Origin: Symbiodinium natans
Taxonomy: Eukaryota > Sar > Dinophyceae > Suessiales > Symbiodiniaceae
DNA length: 57,500 nt
Direction: 5' to 3'
Assembly (NCBI GenBank): GCA_905221605.1
Contig: CAJNDS010000113.1
Coordinates: forward strand, 408,174-465,673
This document shows positions 19,700-31,046 of this stretch, in pieces (positions within the stretch are counted from its first letter, which is position 1; the number at the start of each line of letters is the position of its first letter). A model generated the notes under the pieces. That model did no database searches. It saw only the letters and a list, made by a program, of their open reading frames with translations, and had not been told where the DNA came from. The position numbers and the translations under genes are program-made.

Positions 19700-20221
19700 A
19701 GAATGTGAGAACAAAAGCCAGCCGAGCCAGGCGTAATGCCGGGAACGACAGAATATGTCTACAGAGCCACGGTTCACGTGACCCCCCCGCACCAAGGACT
19801 TACCCTAAACCCTAAACCCTGAACCCTAAACCCTAAACTCCTGAACCCTAAACCCTAAACCCTAAACCCTGAACCAGGAACCCTACACCGCATCTAGGTC
19901 CAGGGTGGATTGCGTGTTCTCAGATGTGAGCCGTCTAGTTCCGGGTTTAGGGTTTAGGGTTTAGGGTTTAGGGTTTAGGGTTTAGGGTGCCGCCCTGTAC
20001 TCAGAATATCCGCAACCTAATTTTAGGGTTTAGGGTTTAGGGTTTGGGGATCAGGGTTTAGGGTCCGAAATTCAGAGAAGTTACGGATTCAGGGATTAGG
20101 GTTCTTGGGGTGGAGTTGAGGGTGTTTAGGGGGTTGGGGCTTTTAGGTTTTTTTGGGGCGCTTGGGATGAGGTCTAAGCGACTGCGGCAGATGGTTTAGG
20201 GTGTGGCGGTTCCAGGATTAA

Positions 20222-20510
20222 ACCTCAAGCCCTGAACCCTCGACCCCAAAATCCCTGCCTAACCCCTAAACCCCCAAAACCCTCCCTAGGCCATAAACCC
20301 CCAAAACCCTCCCTAAACTCTAAACCCCTATAGCCCTCCCTAAACCCTAAACCCCTACAACCCTCCCGAAACCCTATTTAAACCCTCCCTAAACCCTAAG
20401 CCCTGAACCCCGAAAACCCTTAGAAACTTCTGTCGACGCTACCCTCAACCCTCAACCCTCAACCCTAATTAATCCTCAACCCTCAACCCTAAACCCCCTT
20501 AACCCGAAGC
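20222..20510 (-). repeat. Degenerate CCCTAAACCCC array
   Basis: CCCTAAA units interspersed with AACCCTC and CCCCTAAAC; the 14-15 bp motif AAACCCC(T)ATAACCCTCCCT recurs about four times. Confidence 0.7.
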
Positions 20511-20954
20511 CCGAAAGCACATGCCAAGCGACCCCAAGCACTGTTTGTCTGGAGCCCGCCGCAGCCCCTGGATGAACTTGAGACCTGGGTTTAGGGTTTT
20601 CGCGTTTAGGAGTTTGCATTTAGGGTTTAGGGTTTGGGGTTTAGGGTTTGGGTTGTAGGCTTTGCCAAGATCCCGTAGATAAGGCATATCCCTTTCTTCA
20701 CACAAAAAGAAATCCTCATATATGAAGTAAGGAATATTTCTGAGTGAAGGGACATTGGAAGACCTTGGTAGCGTTGACTGTTTAACTCCACGGCTGGGAC
20801 GTGAGGGCTTAGCTTTGTGGGCTTCGGGGTCCCGGGATTCGGGTTTCGGGGCCTTTACTTGAGGTGTACTTCGGACTGCTGTGTGTCCCCAGCAAACCCC
20901 AAACAACTCAAAACCCTAAACCCCAGCAACCCCCACATCCTCAACCCCGTAAAC

Positions 20955-21038
20955 TTCCGCCTTATTACTAGCAGTCCTTAATGGGATTATAGTAGGGGGT
21001 ACTACAATCCCCATTAAGAACTTCTCGTAGAAGCCGGA
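20955..21038. mobile_element. MITE family 2 copy, ends degraded
   Basis: The interior CTAGCAGTCCTTAATGGG...TACTACAATCCCCATTAAGAACT matches the family consensus as a hairpin. The GGGATGTTCC ends have decayed, and a telomeric tract starts at the right boundary. Confidence 0.65.
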
Positions 21039-21127
21039 TGAGGGTTTAGGGTTTAGGGTTTAGGGTTTAGGGTTTAGGGGTTTAGGGTTTAGGGTTTAGG
21101 GTTTAGGGTTTAGGGTTTAGGGTTTAT
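21038..21127 (+). repeat. Telomeric array
   Basis: About 12 TTTAGGG units, starting at the boundary of the degraded family-2 MITE. Confidence 0.9.
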
Positions 21128-21221
21128 ATAAAACCCTGCAAAACCATGGCATGTCCGGGGCCTCGTCAGACTTGGAGTTGCACAGGGCTGTGGCTTGCTA
21201 GACGTGCCGCTGATACACTAG

Positions 21222-21300
21222 CCCTAAACCCTAAACCCTAAACCCTAAACCCTAAACCCTAAACCCGAAACCCTAAACCCTAAACCCTAAACCCTAAACT
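21222..21300 (-). repeat. Telomeric array
   Basis: Eleven CCCTAAA units with one CCCGAAA, facing 21038-21127. Confidence 0.9.
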
Positions 21301-21425
21301 TCGGGGTGTGAGGGGAGCACTGGACAAACGCACAAAAAACGAAGCGTTCATGTGCACACAAACAAATAGCAACGCAAGTGAACACGAGGGCGGGCCCCTG
21401 TGGCCCGGGGCCTCCCCCGCCCCCT

Positions 21426-21537
21426 CCAGATCTTCCAAAAAGGCCTGTATTGAGGAATATACCTTATTTCATAGTTAGGACCCTTAGCATAAATTAGGGT
21501 ATAGTCGTTTTAATTACGGGGTGTTGGAAGATTTGGG
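21426..21537. mobile_element. MITE family 1 copy
   Basis: It opens with CCAGATCTTCCAAAA and closes with the inverse TTGGAAGATTTGGG. The interior shares GAATATACC...TTA...AGGA with the copies at 27461, 38755 and 39712. Length is about 110 bp. Confidence 0.7.
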
Positions 21538-21790
21538 TAAGCACTAGAAACTCCGCTAGCTCTCTCAGAAACTAGCTTTCGTGATATGGAAAATACGTAT
21601 CCCTCCCCAAAACCCTAAAAACCTTCAAACTGGGTTGGGGACCCTTTTTTAAAGTAACATGAGGGTATCTTAGGGTACAACCTTAAAGGTACGAGTCTTT
21701 AGGGTGAGGGGTTTGGGTTTACGGATTTTGGTTTCGGGCAGTGCAAAATCGGTACCGGTGGGGGCCCGAAACCACTCCAACCCAAGAACG

Positions 21791-21853
21791 CCAAACCCTA
21801 AACCCTAAACCCTAAACCCTAAACCCTAAACCCTAAACCCTAAACCCTAAACT
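21791..21853 (-). repeat. Telomeric array
   Basis: Nine perfect CCCTAAA units. Confidence 0.9.
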
Positions 21854-22385
21854 TACAAATTCTAAACCCTAAGCCCCTAACCCAATCGCAATCCAGGATG
21901 CCATTCTTCGCGCCGTGCATGAGATCAGCGATGCCTGAGTGCCAAGAAGAATCCCTCGCAGAGACTATCATATCCCGAAACCCTTGCCCTAAACCCTAAG
22001 CCGCAAACCCTCAACCCCCAAACCCTATACGCCAGATCCCAAACCCTAAATACGACTGCGGAGAGAAGGGAGAGGAGGAGCGCAGCTTCTTCATGGAATC
22101 TCGCGGGTTTAGAGTTTAGGGTTTAGGGCTAGGTTTTCGGTTGGGTAGGATGACTGGTCCCATTTCGGGGCGCAGAGCCTTGCACTGGGGATACACCACA
22201 GAGTTTGGAAGATTTCCCCCCCGGTAGAAGTGGTCTAACCCCGTGGCCCTGGAAGCCTATAGTTAGGGTTAACCCTAAACCCTAAAACCTAAAATCGAAA
22301 AACTAAGAAGCATCCGAGCAGCTTGCCGCGTTCGAGTTTTTCGATCCACCTGGAATGACCGCTGAGGACTTGAACCTGAGTCTAG

Positions 22386-22543
22386 GGTGCGGGGTTAAGG
22401 GTTTAGGGTTAGGGTTTAGGGTTTAGGGTTTAGGGTTTAGGGTTTAGGGTTTAGGGTTTAGGGTTTAGGGTTTAGGGTTTAGGGTTTAGGGTTTAGGGTT
22501 TAGGGTTTAGGGTTTAGGGTTTAGGGTTTAGGGTTTAGGGTTC
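22386..22543 (+). repeat. Long telomeric array
   Basis: About 21 TTTAGGG units, nearly perfect. Confidence 0.92.
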
Positions 22544-22804
22544 GGATGTTGTTTAGGGTTTAAGGTTTATCGCGGGTTTGCAGGGCTAGCGCTTCGGGCT
22601 CAGTGGTTCCTTCCGGAACTCCTCAAGAAGGTCCCATTTGGAGTAAGCAGAGGATTTAGGGTTTATAGGGTTAAAAACATCGGGAGTGCTCGAAATCTTG
22701 AAAGCCCAGGAACCACCCCCCACGCTGAAGGTAGATATATATATATATATACACACTTCTGGGATTCTGGGATGTATGCTCCTGAATTTGCGGTGTCTTC
22801 CTAA

Positions 22805-22942
22805 ACCTTAAACCCTAAACCCTAAACCCTAAACCCTAAACCCTAAACCCTAAACCCTAAACCCTAAACCCTACACCCTAAACCCTAAACCCTAAACCCT
22901 AAACCCTAAACCCTAAACCCAAACCCTAAACCCTAAACTCCT
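22805..22942 (-). repeat. Long telomeric array
   Basis: About 19 CCCTAAA units, with one CCCTACA in the middle and one unit missing a T near the right. Confidence 0.92.
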
Positions 22943-23221
22943 AGGTGTTCGTGTGACGCCGTGGAGTTGTCTTTTCTCGCTTTTGTTCAAAGGGAACCGT
23001 CAGCTATTCCCTTGTCTCCCTGAGAATTTGAGCCCACTTGATAAGGGAACCTTGAAGCAAAACAGGGCAAAGGACACCACGCTAAACCCTAAACCCTAAA
23101 CCCTAAACCCTAAACCCTAAACCCTAAACAAGGGTGGGGGGGGGGGGGGCACTACCCTGCACTACCTGCCATGTCAGAGGATGAGCCCACCCCCCGAGCC
23201 AGGGCTCGAGTGGTCGTCATA

Positions 23222-23324
23222 TAGGGTGTAGGGTTAGGGTTTAGGGTTAGGGTTTAGGGTGTAGGGTTTAGGGTTTAGGGTTTAGGGTTTAGGGTTTAGG
23301 TTTTCGGGTTTAGGGTTTAGGGTA
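23222..23324 (+). repeat. Telomeric array, mixed
   Basis: TTTAGGG with TTAGGG hexamers and TGTAGGG variants. Confidence 0.85.
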
Positions 23325-23973
23325 TGTCACATGCTCCTCGCACACCGCCACACAGGGTTTTCATATGTTTGTTGTCAGCTCTCCTCAGCGCGGGCAACAC
23401 GCCTAAGTTTGAATGACACCTGAAGACCGTGAGCGGGGACTTGTCCAGACTTCAAACAAGCTTGATCGTGCAGATTGGCCTAGAAATAGAAGAGAATGTA
23501 TATATTTATATAACTTCAAACAAGCCGCTTCAAAACAAACCTGCCAGTTCGGAATTACAAAACCTGAAATTCTAAACCCTAAACCCTAAACCCCGAACCC
23601 CAAACCCTGAACTCTTCCAATTTTGGCCCTAGGCGCGAGGAGCTGTTCCCGCTCTCTTGGGAGTAGACGCACCTGCCCGTCGAGATGATGTACCTGAGCT
23701 TCAACGCCCGGCCCTGAACTTTAGGGCTCAGGGTTTAGGGTTGAGGCCTAAACCCCAAACCCCAAACCCCAAACCCCAAACCCTAAACCCTAAACCCTAA
23801 ACCCTGCATCGGAGGGGCTGGAAGGGCGCCAGCGACATGGACTCTGGCTCTCTGAACGTGCAATGCCACAGCTTTCTTTCTTCCGGATCCTACTCTGATG
23901 GGGTTTAGGGTTTAGGGTTTAGGGTTTAGGGTTTAGGGTTTAGGGTTTCGGGTTTAGGGTTGCCTCTAAACTC

Positions 23974-24027
23974 GTGTCCCTTTTCGGGGGTCCTGACTTT
24001 CAGGGGGCCGCATTATATATAGGACCC
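23974..24027. mobile_element. MITE family 7 copy, right end replaced by telomeric repeats
   Basis: GTGTCCCTTTTCGGGGGTCC and GGCCGCATTATATATAGGAC match the copy at 17403. After GGACCC, where the right terminus should be, the sequence becomes CCCTAAACCCC, so the telomeric array begins at the element's own CCC. Confidence 0.7.
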
Positions 24028-24183
24028 TAAACCCCTAGCCCTAAACCCTAAACCCTAAACCCTAAACAGGGGCAAGCGGCAGTCTCTAGAGGTTCTACCG
24101 TGGGCCCTTAAGGTTCCACCCTTGGGTATTGCGGGCCCCCTGTGAAGGATCCCTAAGGGAATAGAAGGGCCATGTCAGGGTGT

Positions 24184-24296
24184 TGGGGTTTAGGGTTTAG
24201 GGTTTAGGGTTTAGGGTTTAGGGTTTAGGGTTTAGGGTTTAGGGTTTAGGGTTTAGGGTTTAGGGTTTAGGGTTTGGGGTTTGGGGTTTAGGGTTA
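24184..24296 (+). repeat. Long telomeric array
   Basis: About 14 TTTAGGG units, then two TTTGGGG. Confidence 0.9.
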
Positions 24297-24957
24297 GGAG
24301 TAGATTAAGTAGGGGAACCTTTAGGGGGTAGAACCTTAGGGATACGAGTCTCCATCCCTTGATCCTCCGATTGTCAGGCAAAGCTTGGGTGCTCAAGGTT
24401 GTCTTTCGGCTGTGGACCCTAAACCCTAAACCCTAAACCCTAAACCCTAAACCCTGAACCACCCTGAGCCTTAAGCTGTATTCTTCTTCGCCAAGAGACA
24501 TGGAGGTGGCCGCTTCTTGAGGCTTGAAAATCGTGTCCGAGTTGAGCATGTACCTGGGCATGTGTGCGCCCTAAGCCCTACACACTTTAGGGTTTAGGGT
24601 TTAGGGTTTGTGGTTTAGGGTTTTAGGGTCTTAAACTCCAAAACCTAGCCATCAACTCTACATGCTCTTAGTGCCGAAGTCCTGAAAACCTTGTCCGGGA
24701 TTGAGGGTTTAAGATTTGGGGTTGCGTTTAGGGTTCCAGGGTTCAGGGTATGGGGTCCTAAACCCTAAACCCTAAACCCTCAACCCTAAACCCTAAACCC
24801 TAAACCCTTAACCCTGCACGGATGTGGGGATCAAAGTATGGCTTAGGCAGCAGGAAAGGGGCTGCTCGACCACGGCTTTCGAGCAAAGCTCCATCTCCAT
24901 CGCCGGGTTCTTGCGTCCTTCAAGAATCGGAGAACAGGTGGGTCACTGGCTCAGCCC

Positions 24958-25072
24958 GGCTTAGGGTTTAGGGTTTAGTTTAGGGTTTAGGGTTTAGGGT
25001 TTAGGTTTTAGGGTTTAGGGTTTAGGGTGTAGGGTTTGGGGCTTCGGGTTTAGGGCTTAGGGCTTTAGGGTT
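24958..25072 (+). repeat. Telomeric array, degenerate
   Basis: TTTAGGG units with a TAGTTTAGGG junction and TTCGGG, CTTAGGG variants. Confidence 0.82.
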
Positions 25073-25558
25073 TGAAGCCAAAACCTTCACCCTCGGTGTG
25101 TATTTCGCCCTCCAGGTTCCTTGTTGAACACGTCTGCACTCGCGCATGCTGAGAGAAAGGTGCGAGTGAAACGGTCCGAGTACGTCCAAGTGTGATTCAG
25201 AGCAGAAGGCGGGTTGGAGTTCTTGGGTCTTGGGTTTAGGATTTAGGGTTTAGGGTTCTGGGTTTTTAGGCAGACCCTAAGCGCCGAACCTCGAAACCTA
25301 AATGGGTGGAAAGCCCGTCTTACCATTGAGCTGTGTCCTGCTCGAAATAGGGTTTAGGGTTTAGGATTTAGGGTTTAGGGTTTAGGGTATAAACCTTTCA
25401 ACCCTGCATCGGGCTTTCTAAACTTCTGTTCTTCCGTGCTGCTGCTGCTGCTTGGGCGGACCCGACGCTGTGCCGAGTTCGTGCCGGACCCCAGGCGACG
25501 GTGACCACCCTGCTCTTGCTCGATTCTGCCGTGTCCTGTTCCTTGCACGCCTACATAG

Positions 25559-25606
25559 CCATATATATATATACATATATATATATGTATATATATATAT
25601 ATATGT
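25559..25606. repeat. (TA)n microsatellite
   Basis: ATATATATATATACATATATA and neighbours. It interrupts a frame on the minus strand (25375-25812) that would otherwise look weakly coding, with residues such as DGLPEKVAQADARGW; I do not call it. Confidence 0.85.
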
Positions 25607-25895
25607 AGGCCCTGGTCAACATGTTTGTTCTTGGAATCGACCTTAAAACCAAAAGCTGCAATAGTCGCGCGCCGCCCCGTGGTCTGGATAAAATACAAAG
25701 AAAGCAGCCCGGCCGTAAACATCTGGTGGGCACACATGCATTCAGAGGTCTCAACCCAGCCGCGAGCATCAGCTTGCGCTACTTTTTCAGGTAACCCATC
25801 GCATACCCACAAAACCGTCAGTCTTAGTGCCTGACTGCCTGCCTTGCAGAAGTTGCGAGAAGGGCCATTCGATGTTCCGTTCTGCGCGAGCGTAC

Positions 25896-26030
25896 GTTCT
25901 TCACAGCTAAGCCATACAAAGCAGGCTTTCAGATAGGAGCAAGATAACTTGCAAGGTATCTATTCCGTTCCGGTATGTTCTTCACAGCTAAGCCATACAA
26001 AGCATGCATTCAGATAAGAGCAAGATACCC
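25896..26030. repeat. 81-bp tandem duplication, about 1.6 copies
   Basis: GTTCTTCACAGCTAAGCC and GCATTCAGATAAGAGCAAGATA recur 81 bp apart with few changes (25896 and 25977). It is not telomeric and has no coding signal. Confidence 0.8.
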
Positions 26031-26143
26031 TTTTCCTCTCCGGTGGGTTTAGAAGAGTTAACCGTCAGGTTTGGGGCATACCAGACGAGGGGGATACCAT
26101 CATGGTGGGACCCCCAACCCAAACCTTCAACCCTGCAGACAAA

Positions 26144-26229
26144 CCCTAAACCCTAAACCCTAAACCCTAAACCCTAAACCCTAAACCCTAAACCCTAAAC
26201 CCTAAACCCTAAACCCTAAACCCTAAACA
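26144..26229 (-). repeat. Telomeric array
   Basis: Twelve perfect CCCTAAA units. Confidence 0.9.
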
Positions 26230-26682
26230 AACATGGTGGCCTAGGTTGTCGAAGAGCTCGTGGTACTGCAGAGTCTGACTGCGGGATTCATGGAAGAGCT
26301 CCTTTAGCCTCGCGGCTGTACTGCTGTATGACCCTATAAGCCCTACAACCCGAACCCTAAACCCTAAACCCTAAACCCTAAACCCGAAACCCTTATACTA
26401 CAGCAACCATGACTTGCAGAACAAGTGTGCTCTGACGCCTGCACAAACCTTCAACACTAAGCCCTAAACCCTAAACATTCAACCCTAAACCCTAAACCCT
26501 AAACCCTAAACCCCAAGCCCTAAACCCTGATCCCCTTAAAGGACAGCTTGAACAATGTGTGAGCAGCACGAACTGCCGAACAAGTTTTCACTTTCACGGT
26601 GACGTCGACCGAATTGTCATGGGCTGCACTGTCCCTGGGGACCTAAACCCTAAACCCTAAACCCTAAACCTGAAATTGGGGG

Positions 26683-26830
26683 TCATAAACCCGATACTAC
26701 TAGAATTCCTATTGAGGTATATTCCCCATAAACTGGTTCACGGTTGGGATAGTATTAAAGATGTAAATGTCCATTCCGTATTGGGTTTAAGCACCCTTTT
26801 ATATGCAAAATGGTACCCAACTATGAGAAA
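26683..26830. mobile_element. Dispersed repeat family 10 copy
   Basis: TTGGGGGTCATAAACCCGAT and CTAGAATTCCTATTGAGGTA recur in shorter form at 38083. The right end runs into CCCTAAA after GAGAAAGTAA. Confidence 0.5.
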
Positions 26831-27207
26831 GTAACCCTAAACCCTAAACCCTAAACCCTAGTCCCAAAAAATGTATAGGATCCGAATACACGACCCTCCA
26901 ACCTAAGCATTCAGCCCGCCTGGCCCTACATAACCCTGCACCCTTCCCGTCCCTACCCCCTGGATGCTCTAAGCCCTAAACCCTCAGAGAGACAGAGAGA
27001 GAGAGATAGGGACCTCGAACAACCGTCTTCGGTCAGTATATGTATACACTGTTATACACTACACAAGTGAGACCCTCAGCCCTAAACCCTCAACCCTCAA
27101 CCCTGAACCCTGAACCCCAAACCCTTCAAGAGTAAGCGTTCAAAGCAAGGAACATGTCTGGTGGCAGCGTCTCCAACAGCTCCTTGGAAACTTCGCGTGA
27201 GTGGGTG

Positions 27208-27290
27208 TGGGGGTTTAGGGTTTAGGGTTTAGGGTTTAGGGTTTAGGGTTTAGGGTTTAGGGTTTAGGGTTTGGGATTTGGGGTTTAGGG
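27208..27290 (+). repeat. Telomeric array
   Basis: About ten TTTAGGG units ending in TTTGGGA and TTTGGGG. Confidence 0.88.
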
Positions 27291-27460
27291 GTGTTTTTTT
27301 TTGGTGTTTCTTGTGCTACGGACTAGGGTTTAACGCTTAGCATTTAGGGTTTAGGGTAAGGTTCGTGTCAGGGTTTAGGGGTTGAGGGTACTCATCGGAC
27401 ACCCACCCCCGGAGGGAGAAACACCCACAGAAAAGAAGCCGCCCGCGACAAGAAAACACG

Positions 27461-27571
27461 GGTTCGTTCCAAAACCCCTTAATTGTATAAGGAATATAGC
27501 TTAATTCGTAATGAGGATCCTCAGTATAAACTAGGGCATGTTCCTCAATTGAGGGGTTTTGAAGATCTGGG
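27461..27571. mobile_element. MITE family 1 copy, left end eroded
   Basis: The right end GGGGTTTTGAAGATCTGGG and the interior (TTAATTCGTAATGAGGATCC) match the other family-1 copies. The left terminus keeps only TTCCAAAACCCCTT. Confidence 0.7.
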
Positions 27572-28264
27572 AATATACCTTTCGGAGAAGCCATAACCCT
27601 CTGGTAGGAACCGCCAACAAGGTTTACCCTATTTCGGATACACCTCAATCCTCCCCAGGGCTTAGTAGGCTTTGGGGTTTAGGGTCTAGGGTCTAGGGTT
27701 CAAGGAGGCTGTGTCTTAACGTCTGTGAACTTGAGGAGATTTGGGCTCTGTGTCAGGGTTTAGGGTTTGGCCACTGAAGGCCTCTTACCAAATTGTTTCC
27801 AGCACTTGGTGTCCCCCTAAACATGAGCCCTAAACCCAAGCCTTATGCCGAAACGCTATAGACCCCATAGACCCTATAAACCCTACAGACCTTGTAGACC
27901 CTAAACGCTATAGACATTAAACCGTGAACCCTGAACCCTATAGACCCCAACCACCCTGAACCCTACACCCTAAATTAACCCTTATTAGGAAGAATATTTT
28001 CTATTTCTTGGGGAGGTCGTACGCACATAGTAGTGTACCCTTTGGCGGAGCTGTTTGCCCAAACTCAGTCAGGCCAGACATGACCCAGGTTCAGGTCAAC
28101 AGGCTGCCGAAGTTTAAGGTTTAGGGGTTGGGGGGTTTGGGGTTTAGGGTTTGGGGTTCGGGGTATAGGTTTTAGGGTTTAGGGTTTGGGTTTAGCCCGC
28201 TCGGTTGAGGGTGAAATCTAGACTGTAATCTTAACAAGCACGGGCAGGCCCCTCAGCCCTACAC

Positions 28265-28405
28265 CCGGCGACCCGACCTGAACCCTGAACCACAAACCCC
28301 AAACCCTAAACCCCCCCTAAACCCCCCCTAAACCCCCCAAACCCTAAACCCCAAACCCTGAAACCCAAAACCCCAAACCCTAAACCCTAAACCCCAAACC
28401 CAACA
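28265..28405 (-). repeat. Degenerate telomeric array
   Basis: CCCTAAA with CCCCCCTAAA and CCCCAAA variants. Confidence 0.8.
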
Positions 28406-28784
28406 GTGGCCGCCGAATCTCCAGGTGAGCTTGGAGGTTCTTCTTACGCAGATGCTCTCGCTCCACATACCTTAGCCGGGCATTTTGGGGTTTAGGGCTT
28501 TAAAACCCTAAACCCTAAACCCCATACACCCTAAACCCTATACGCCCCAAACCCTAAAACTTGCAGAGTTTGATCCATAAATCTTGAAGATGAGGGGGCG
28601 CGTTCCCAAAACTGCCGGAGGGGGTAGCTGTTTAGGGTTTAGGGTTTAGGGTTTCAGGGCTTGAAGGGGTCTTAGGTTGGGATGCCCTACCCCAAGCCCT
28701 ACCTCTCATGCTTTTGCGGAGATCGAAGCCCCCCAACTACCCGTCGGAACCGCGTAAAACCTTCTTGCTTTTGTTGCCCACATT

Positions 28785-28911
28785 TTGGGATGTTCCCCCC
28801 CTATACCAACAGTCCTTAATAGGGATTGTCATACCCCTTGCTATAATCCCTAAACCCGAAACCCTAAACCCTAAACCCTAAGGGCTGCTAGTATAAGGGG
28901 GAACATCCCAA
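28785..28911. mobile_element. MITE family 2 copy interrupted by a telomeric tract
   Basis: Both ends (TTGGGATGTTCCCCCC and GGGGGAACATCCCAA) and the ACAGTCCTTAATAGGGATT arm are present. On the right arm, the expected CCCTATTAAGG is replaced by CCCTAAACCC...CCCTAAGG at 28848-28882. The telomeric insert begins at the element's own CCCTA. Confidence 0.85.
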
Positions 28912-29190
28912 CCCTAAACCCTGTGGCGGCCTTTGGAGGGCGCTTAACGGATGTGTCTTCCCAGACCCCTGGGAGGATCCAAAAGTAGGTCTCCCCAAGG
29001 CCCTAAACCCTAAACCCTAAACCCCAATTATAGTATGATTACAAAGGGACCACAAAGGAATACTACGTACAGCATTAGTAATTATTCCCACCCCTATGTT
29101 ACCCTCTTTGGTGCGGGCTACCTTTAGAACCCAACAAAGGTGAAAAGTGCTGAGCCCTAAGCCCAATTTTTGTGGACGCCCCTTCAGCGT

Positions 29191-29320
29191 GCCCTAAACC
29201 CTAAACCCTAAACCCTAAACCCCAAACCCCAAACCCAAAACCCAAAACCCTAAACCCCGAACCCCAAACCCCGAACCCCAAACCCCAAACCCTAAATCCT
29301 AAACCCTAAAGCCCAAACCA
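29191..29320 (-). repeat. Telomeric array with CCCCAAA/CCCCGAA blocks
   Basis: Four CCCTAAA units, then CCCCAAA, CCCAAAA and CCCCGAA variants. Confidence 0.82.
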
Positions 29321-29704
29321 AGCTTCGTTGGAAACCCCTTTCGCATGCCAGGAACCTCTTGATCTTCATGGCGTGCGTGGCTGAGACGAAGTGGGATCCG
29401 CAATACTCGCCTGAGACAATTTAGAGGTTTAGGGTTTAGGGTTTAGGGTTTAGGGTCGAGCTCAGGGGGGTTCTCGGCAAATTTCTTGCTCCGCTCGAGG
29501 TGGCGACTGAGGGTCTGAGGGTTTAGGGTTTGGGGTTAAGGGCTTATTTTAGGGTTTAGGGTTTAGGGACCACCTGAAGCCCTCCTTATCAACCCGAGGG
29601 GAGGAGAATGTCTGGCATCAACCCTACTCAAACTTCGGTCTATCGCTACAATTGACCGACAGCGCAAGAAACACGTCTAAACATATGTAGGTAAGAGACC
29701 CTAT

Positions 29705-29806
29705 TGGTCCGTGTAGCTCATTATCGAAAACTTGGGCCCCAAAGTCCCTAATTACACAGGAGGCTACTTCAAGGCCCAAGTATTAGCCATTTAGGTACAT
29801 GGACCC
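29705..29806. mobile_element. MITE family 5 copy
   Basis: TGGTCCGTGTAGCT ... AACTTGGGCCCC ... AAGGCCCAAGTATTAG ... TTTAGGTACATGGACCC shows the same nested stems as the copy at 13807. Confidence 0.75.
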
Positions 29807-30100
29807 TGAGGGAACGGCATTGTCAGGCGACCCCTTGTTTTAGGGAAGGAGCTGAATCTCAAAAAACCGGAGGATCCAGGCACTGAAGCTTTGTCTAGAA
29901 ACCCCTTTCAGGCCCAAGTATATACTAACCCGTAATGAAACCCTAAACCCTAAATATGGATCCTTAGGAAAGACATCTGAGAGTTTGCGAAAATGAGGGC
30001 CCCCAAATATAGACACCCAAATAGTAGCATTCCCGTATAATGAGGACCCCAATATGAGCGACTGCCAAAACCGGCTGGTGGTGCTAATGGACGCAACATG

Positions 30101-30280
30101 AGGGGTGTCGCTTTCAAGTGCTCCCATCGTTCTACAGGGTTTTAGCATCAACCATCCACGCTGGATGTCCGCAGGTGTCGCTTTGGGAAAAATTCAAGGC
30201 CATAGCACACCCAACGTCTCATTAACTTAGGGGTGTCGTTTTTCAAGTGTTCCCATCGCTTTACAGGGTTTTGGGCAATC
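30101..30280. repeat. 45-bp segment duplicated about 129 bp apart
   Basis: AGGGGTGTCGCTTTCAAGTG...CTACAGGGTTTT (30101-30145) recurs as AGGGGTGTCGTTTTTCAAGT...TTACAGGGTTTT (about 30229-30275). The intervening DNA is unique. Confidence 0.75.
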
Positions 30281-30336
30281 ATGCCCCCCCCTTACTTATT
30301 ATGGCTACCCCTAATTTCGGCAACCCCACATCTAAC

Positions 30337-30428
30337 CCTAAACCCTAAACCCTAAACCCTAAACCCTAAACCCTAAACCCCAAACCCCAAACCCTAAACC
30401 CTAAACCCTAAACCCTAAACCCCAACCC
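30337..30428 (-). repeat. Telomeric array
   Basis: About 13 units, two of them CCCCAAA. The spacer after it (CCTTCGGAAAGCCATCTAAG) resembles the spacer at 62-81. Confidence 0.88.
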
Positions 30429-30805
30429 TTCGGAAAGCCATCTAAGTCGGGGCCGTGCCACGAACTGACTTGAGCAACCGCTTCCGCTGCTGGCGCTGGC
30501 GTTCTACCTCCCCCATGGTGTTGGTGATGCTACCTGTGGCTGTAGGGGTCTAGGGTTTAGGGTTCAGGGTTTAGGGTTTCGGGTTTAGGGTTGCGGGTTT
30601 AGGGTTGTGTTGGGGCATTTATGCGGCTTCTACAGGCTGCATACCGGGCTTTTTGCAAGGTTTGTAGGGCTTGCTGATGATCGAAGATCTTTGGTCTGTT
30701 CTTTCCTGTCGCTTTAGAGAACTACATCAAGGTCCTTTTTTGGGGTGACCCTAAACCCTAAACCCTAAACCCTAAACCCTTGTATAGGGACTCTGGCTCC
30801 AAGGA

Positions 30806-30863
30806 TTCATGTTCCTTGTTGGTATATACTTGGGCCCCAAAGTCCGTATATAGGAGATATTTT
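30806..30863. mobile_element. MITE family 5 fragment
   Basis: TTCATGTTCCTTGTTGGTAT and ACTTGGGCCCCAAAGTCCGT match the left arm and centre. The right arm is cut off where TTTTACCCTAAACCG begins. Confidence 0.6.
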
Positions 30864-31046
30864 ACCCTAAACCGCGTGCCTGAGAAGGGGGCTACAAGAT
30901 AGGCAGCCCGAAACCCGAAACCCTAAGCCCTAAACCCTAAACCCTGGGAACACCCAGATGCAGAAGAGGGTGCTGATGAAGATTGTCGACAAGCCGACAG
31001 CTCCAAAGCACGCAATTGTGGCGAGGACCTTTTCCTGGTCGCGGTG

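Larger units (their letters stand above)
14776..25384. other. Region: densest telomeric mosaic
   Basis: Arrays occur on average every 150-200 bp. Unlisted tracts include 15705-15735, 16080-16170, 18500-18558, 19216-19280, 19802-19870, 19942-20070, 20600-20660, 23082-23128, 23573-23610, 23745-23805, 23900-23955, 24030-24067, 24418-24455, 24585-24625, 24755-24815 and 25350-25386. A 135-codon minus frame at 20499-20906 runs through telomeric DNA and is not called. C and G runs lie at 19327-19342 and 23134-23149. Confidence 0.65.
25387..26110. other. Region: 720 bp with almost no telomeric repeats
   Basis: GC-rich unique DNA with a CTG run (25438-25452), the (TA)n microsatellite and the 81-bp tandem duplication. 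Frames are open on both strands at 25375-25835, but none shows a domain. Confidence 0.6.

Noticed and set aside
25270-25345. Minus-strand AGCTCAATGGTAAGAC...GGGCTTTCCACCC resembling a tRNA
   Set aside because: The D stem does not pair, position 37 would be C, and no matching acceptor stem or T arm is found; at most a decayed tRNA-like fragment.
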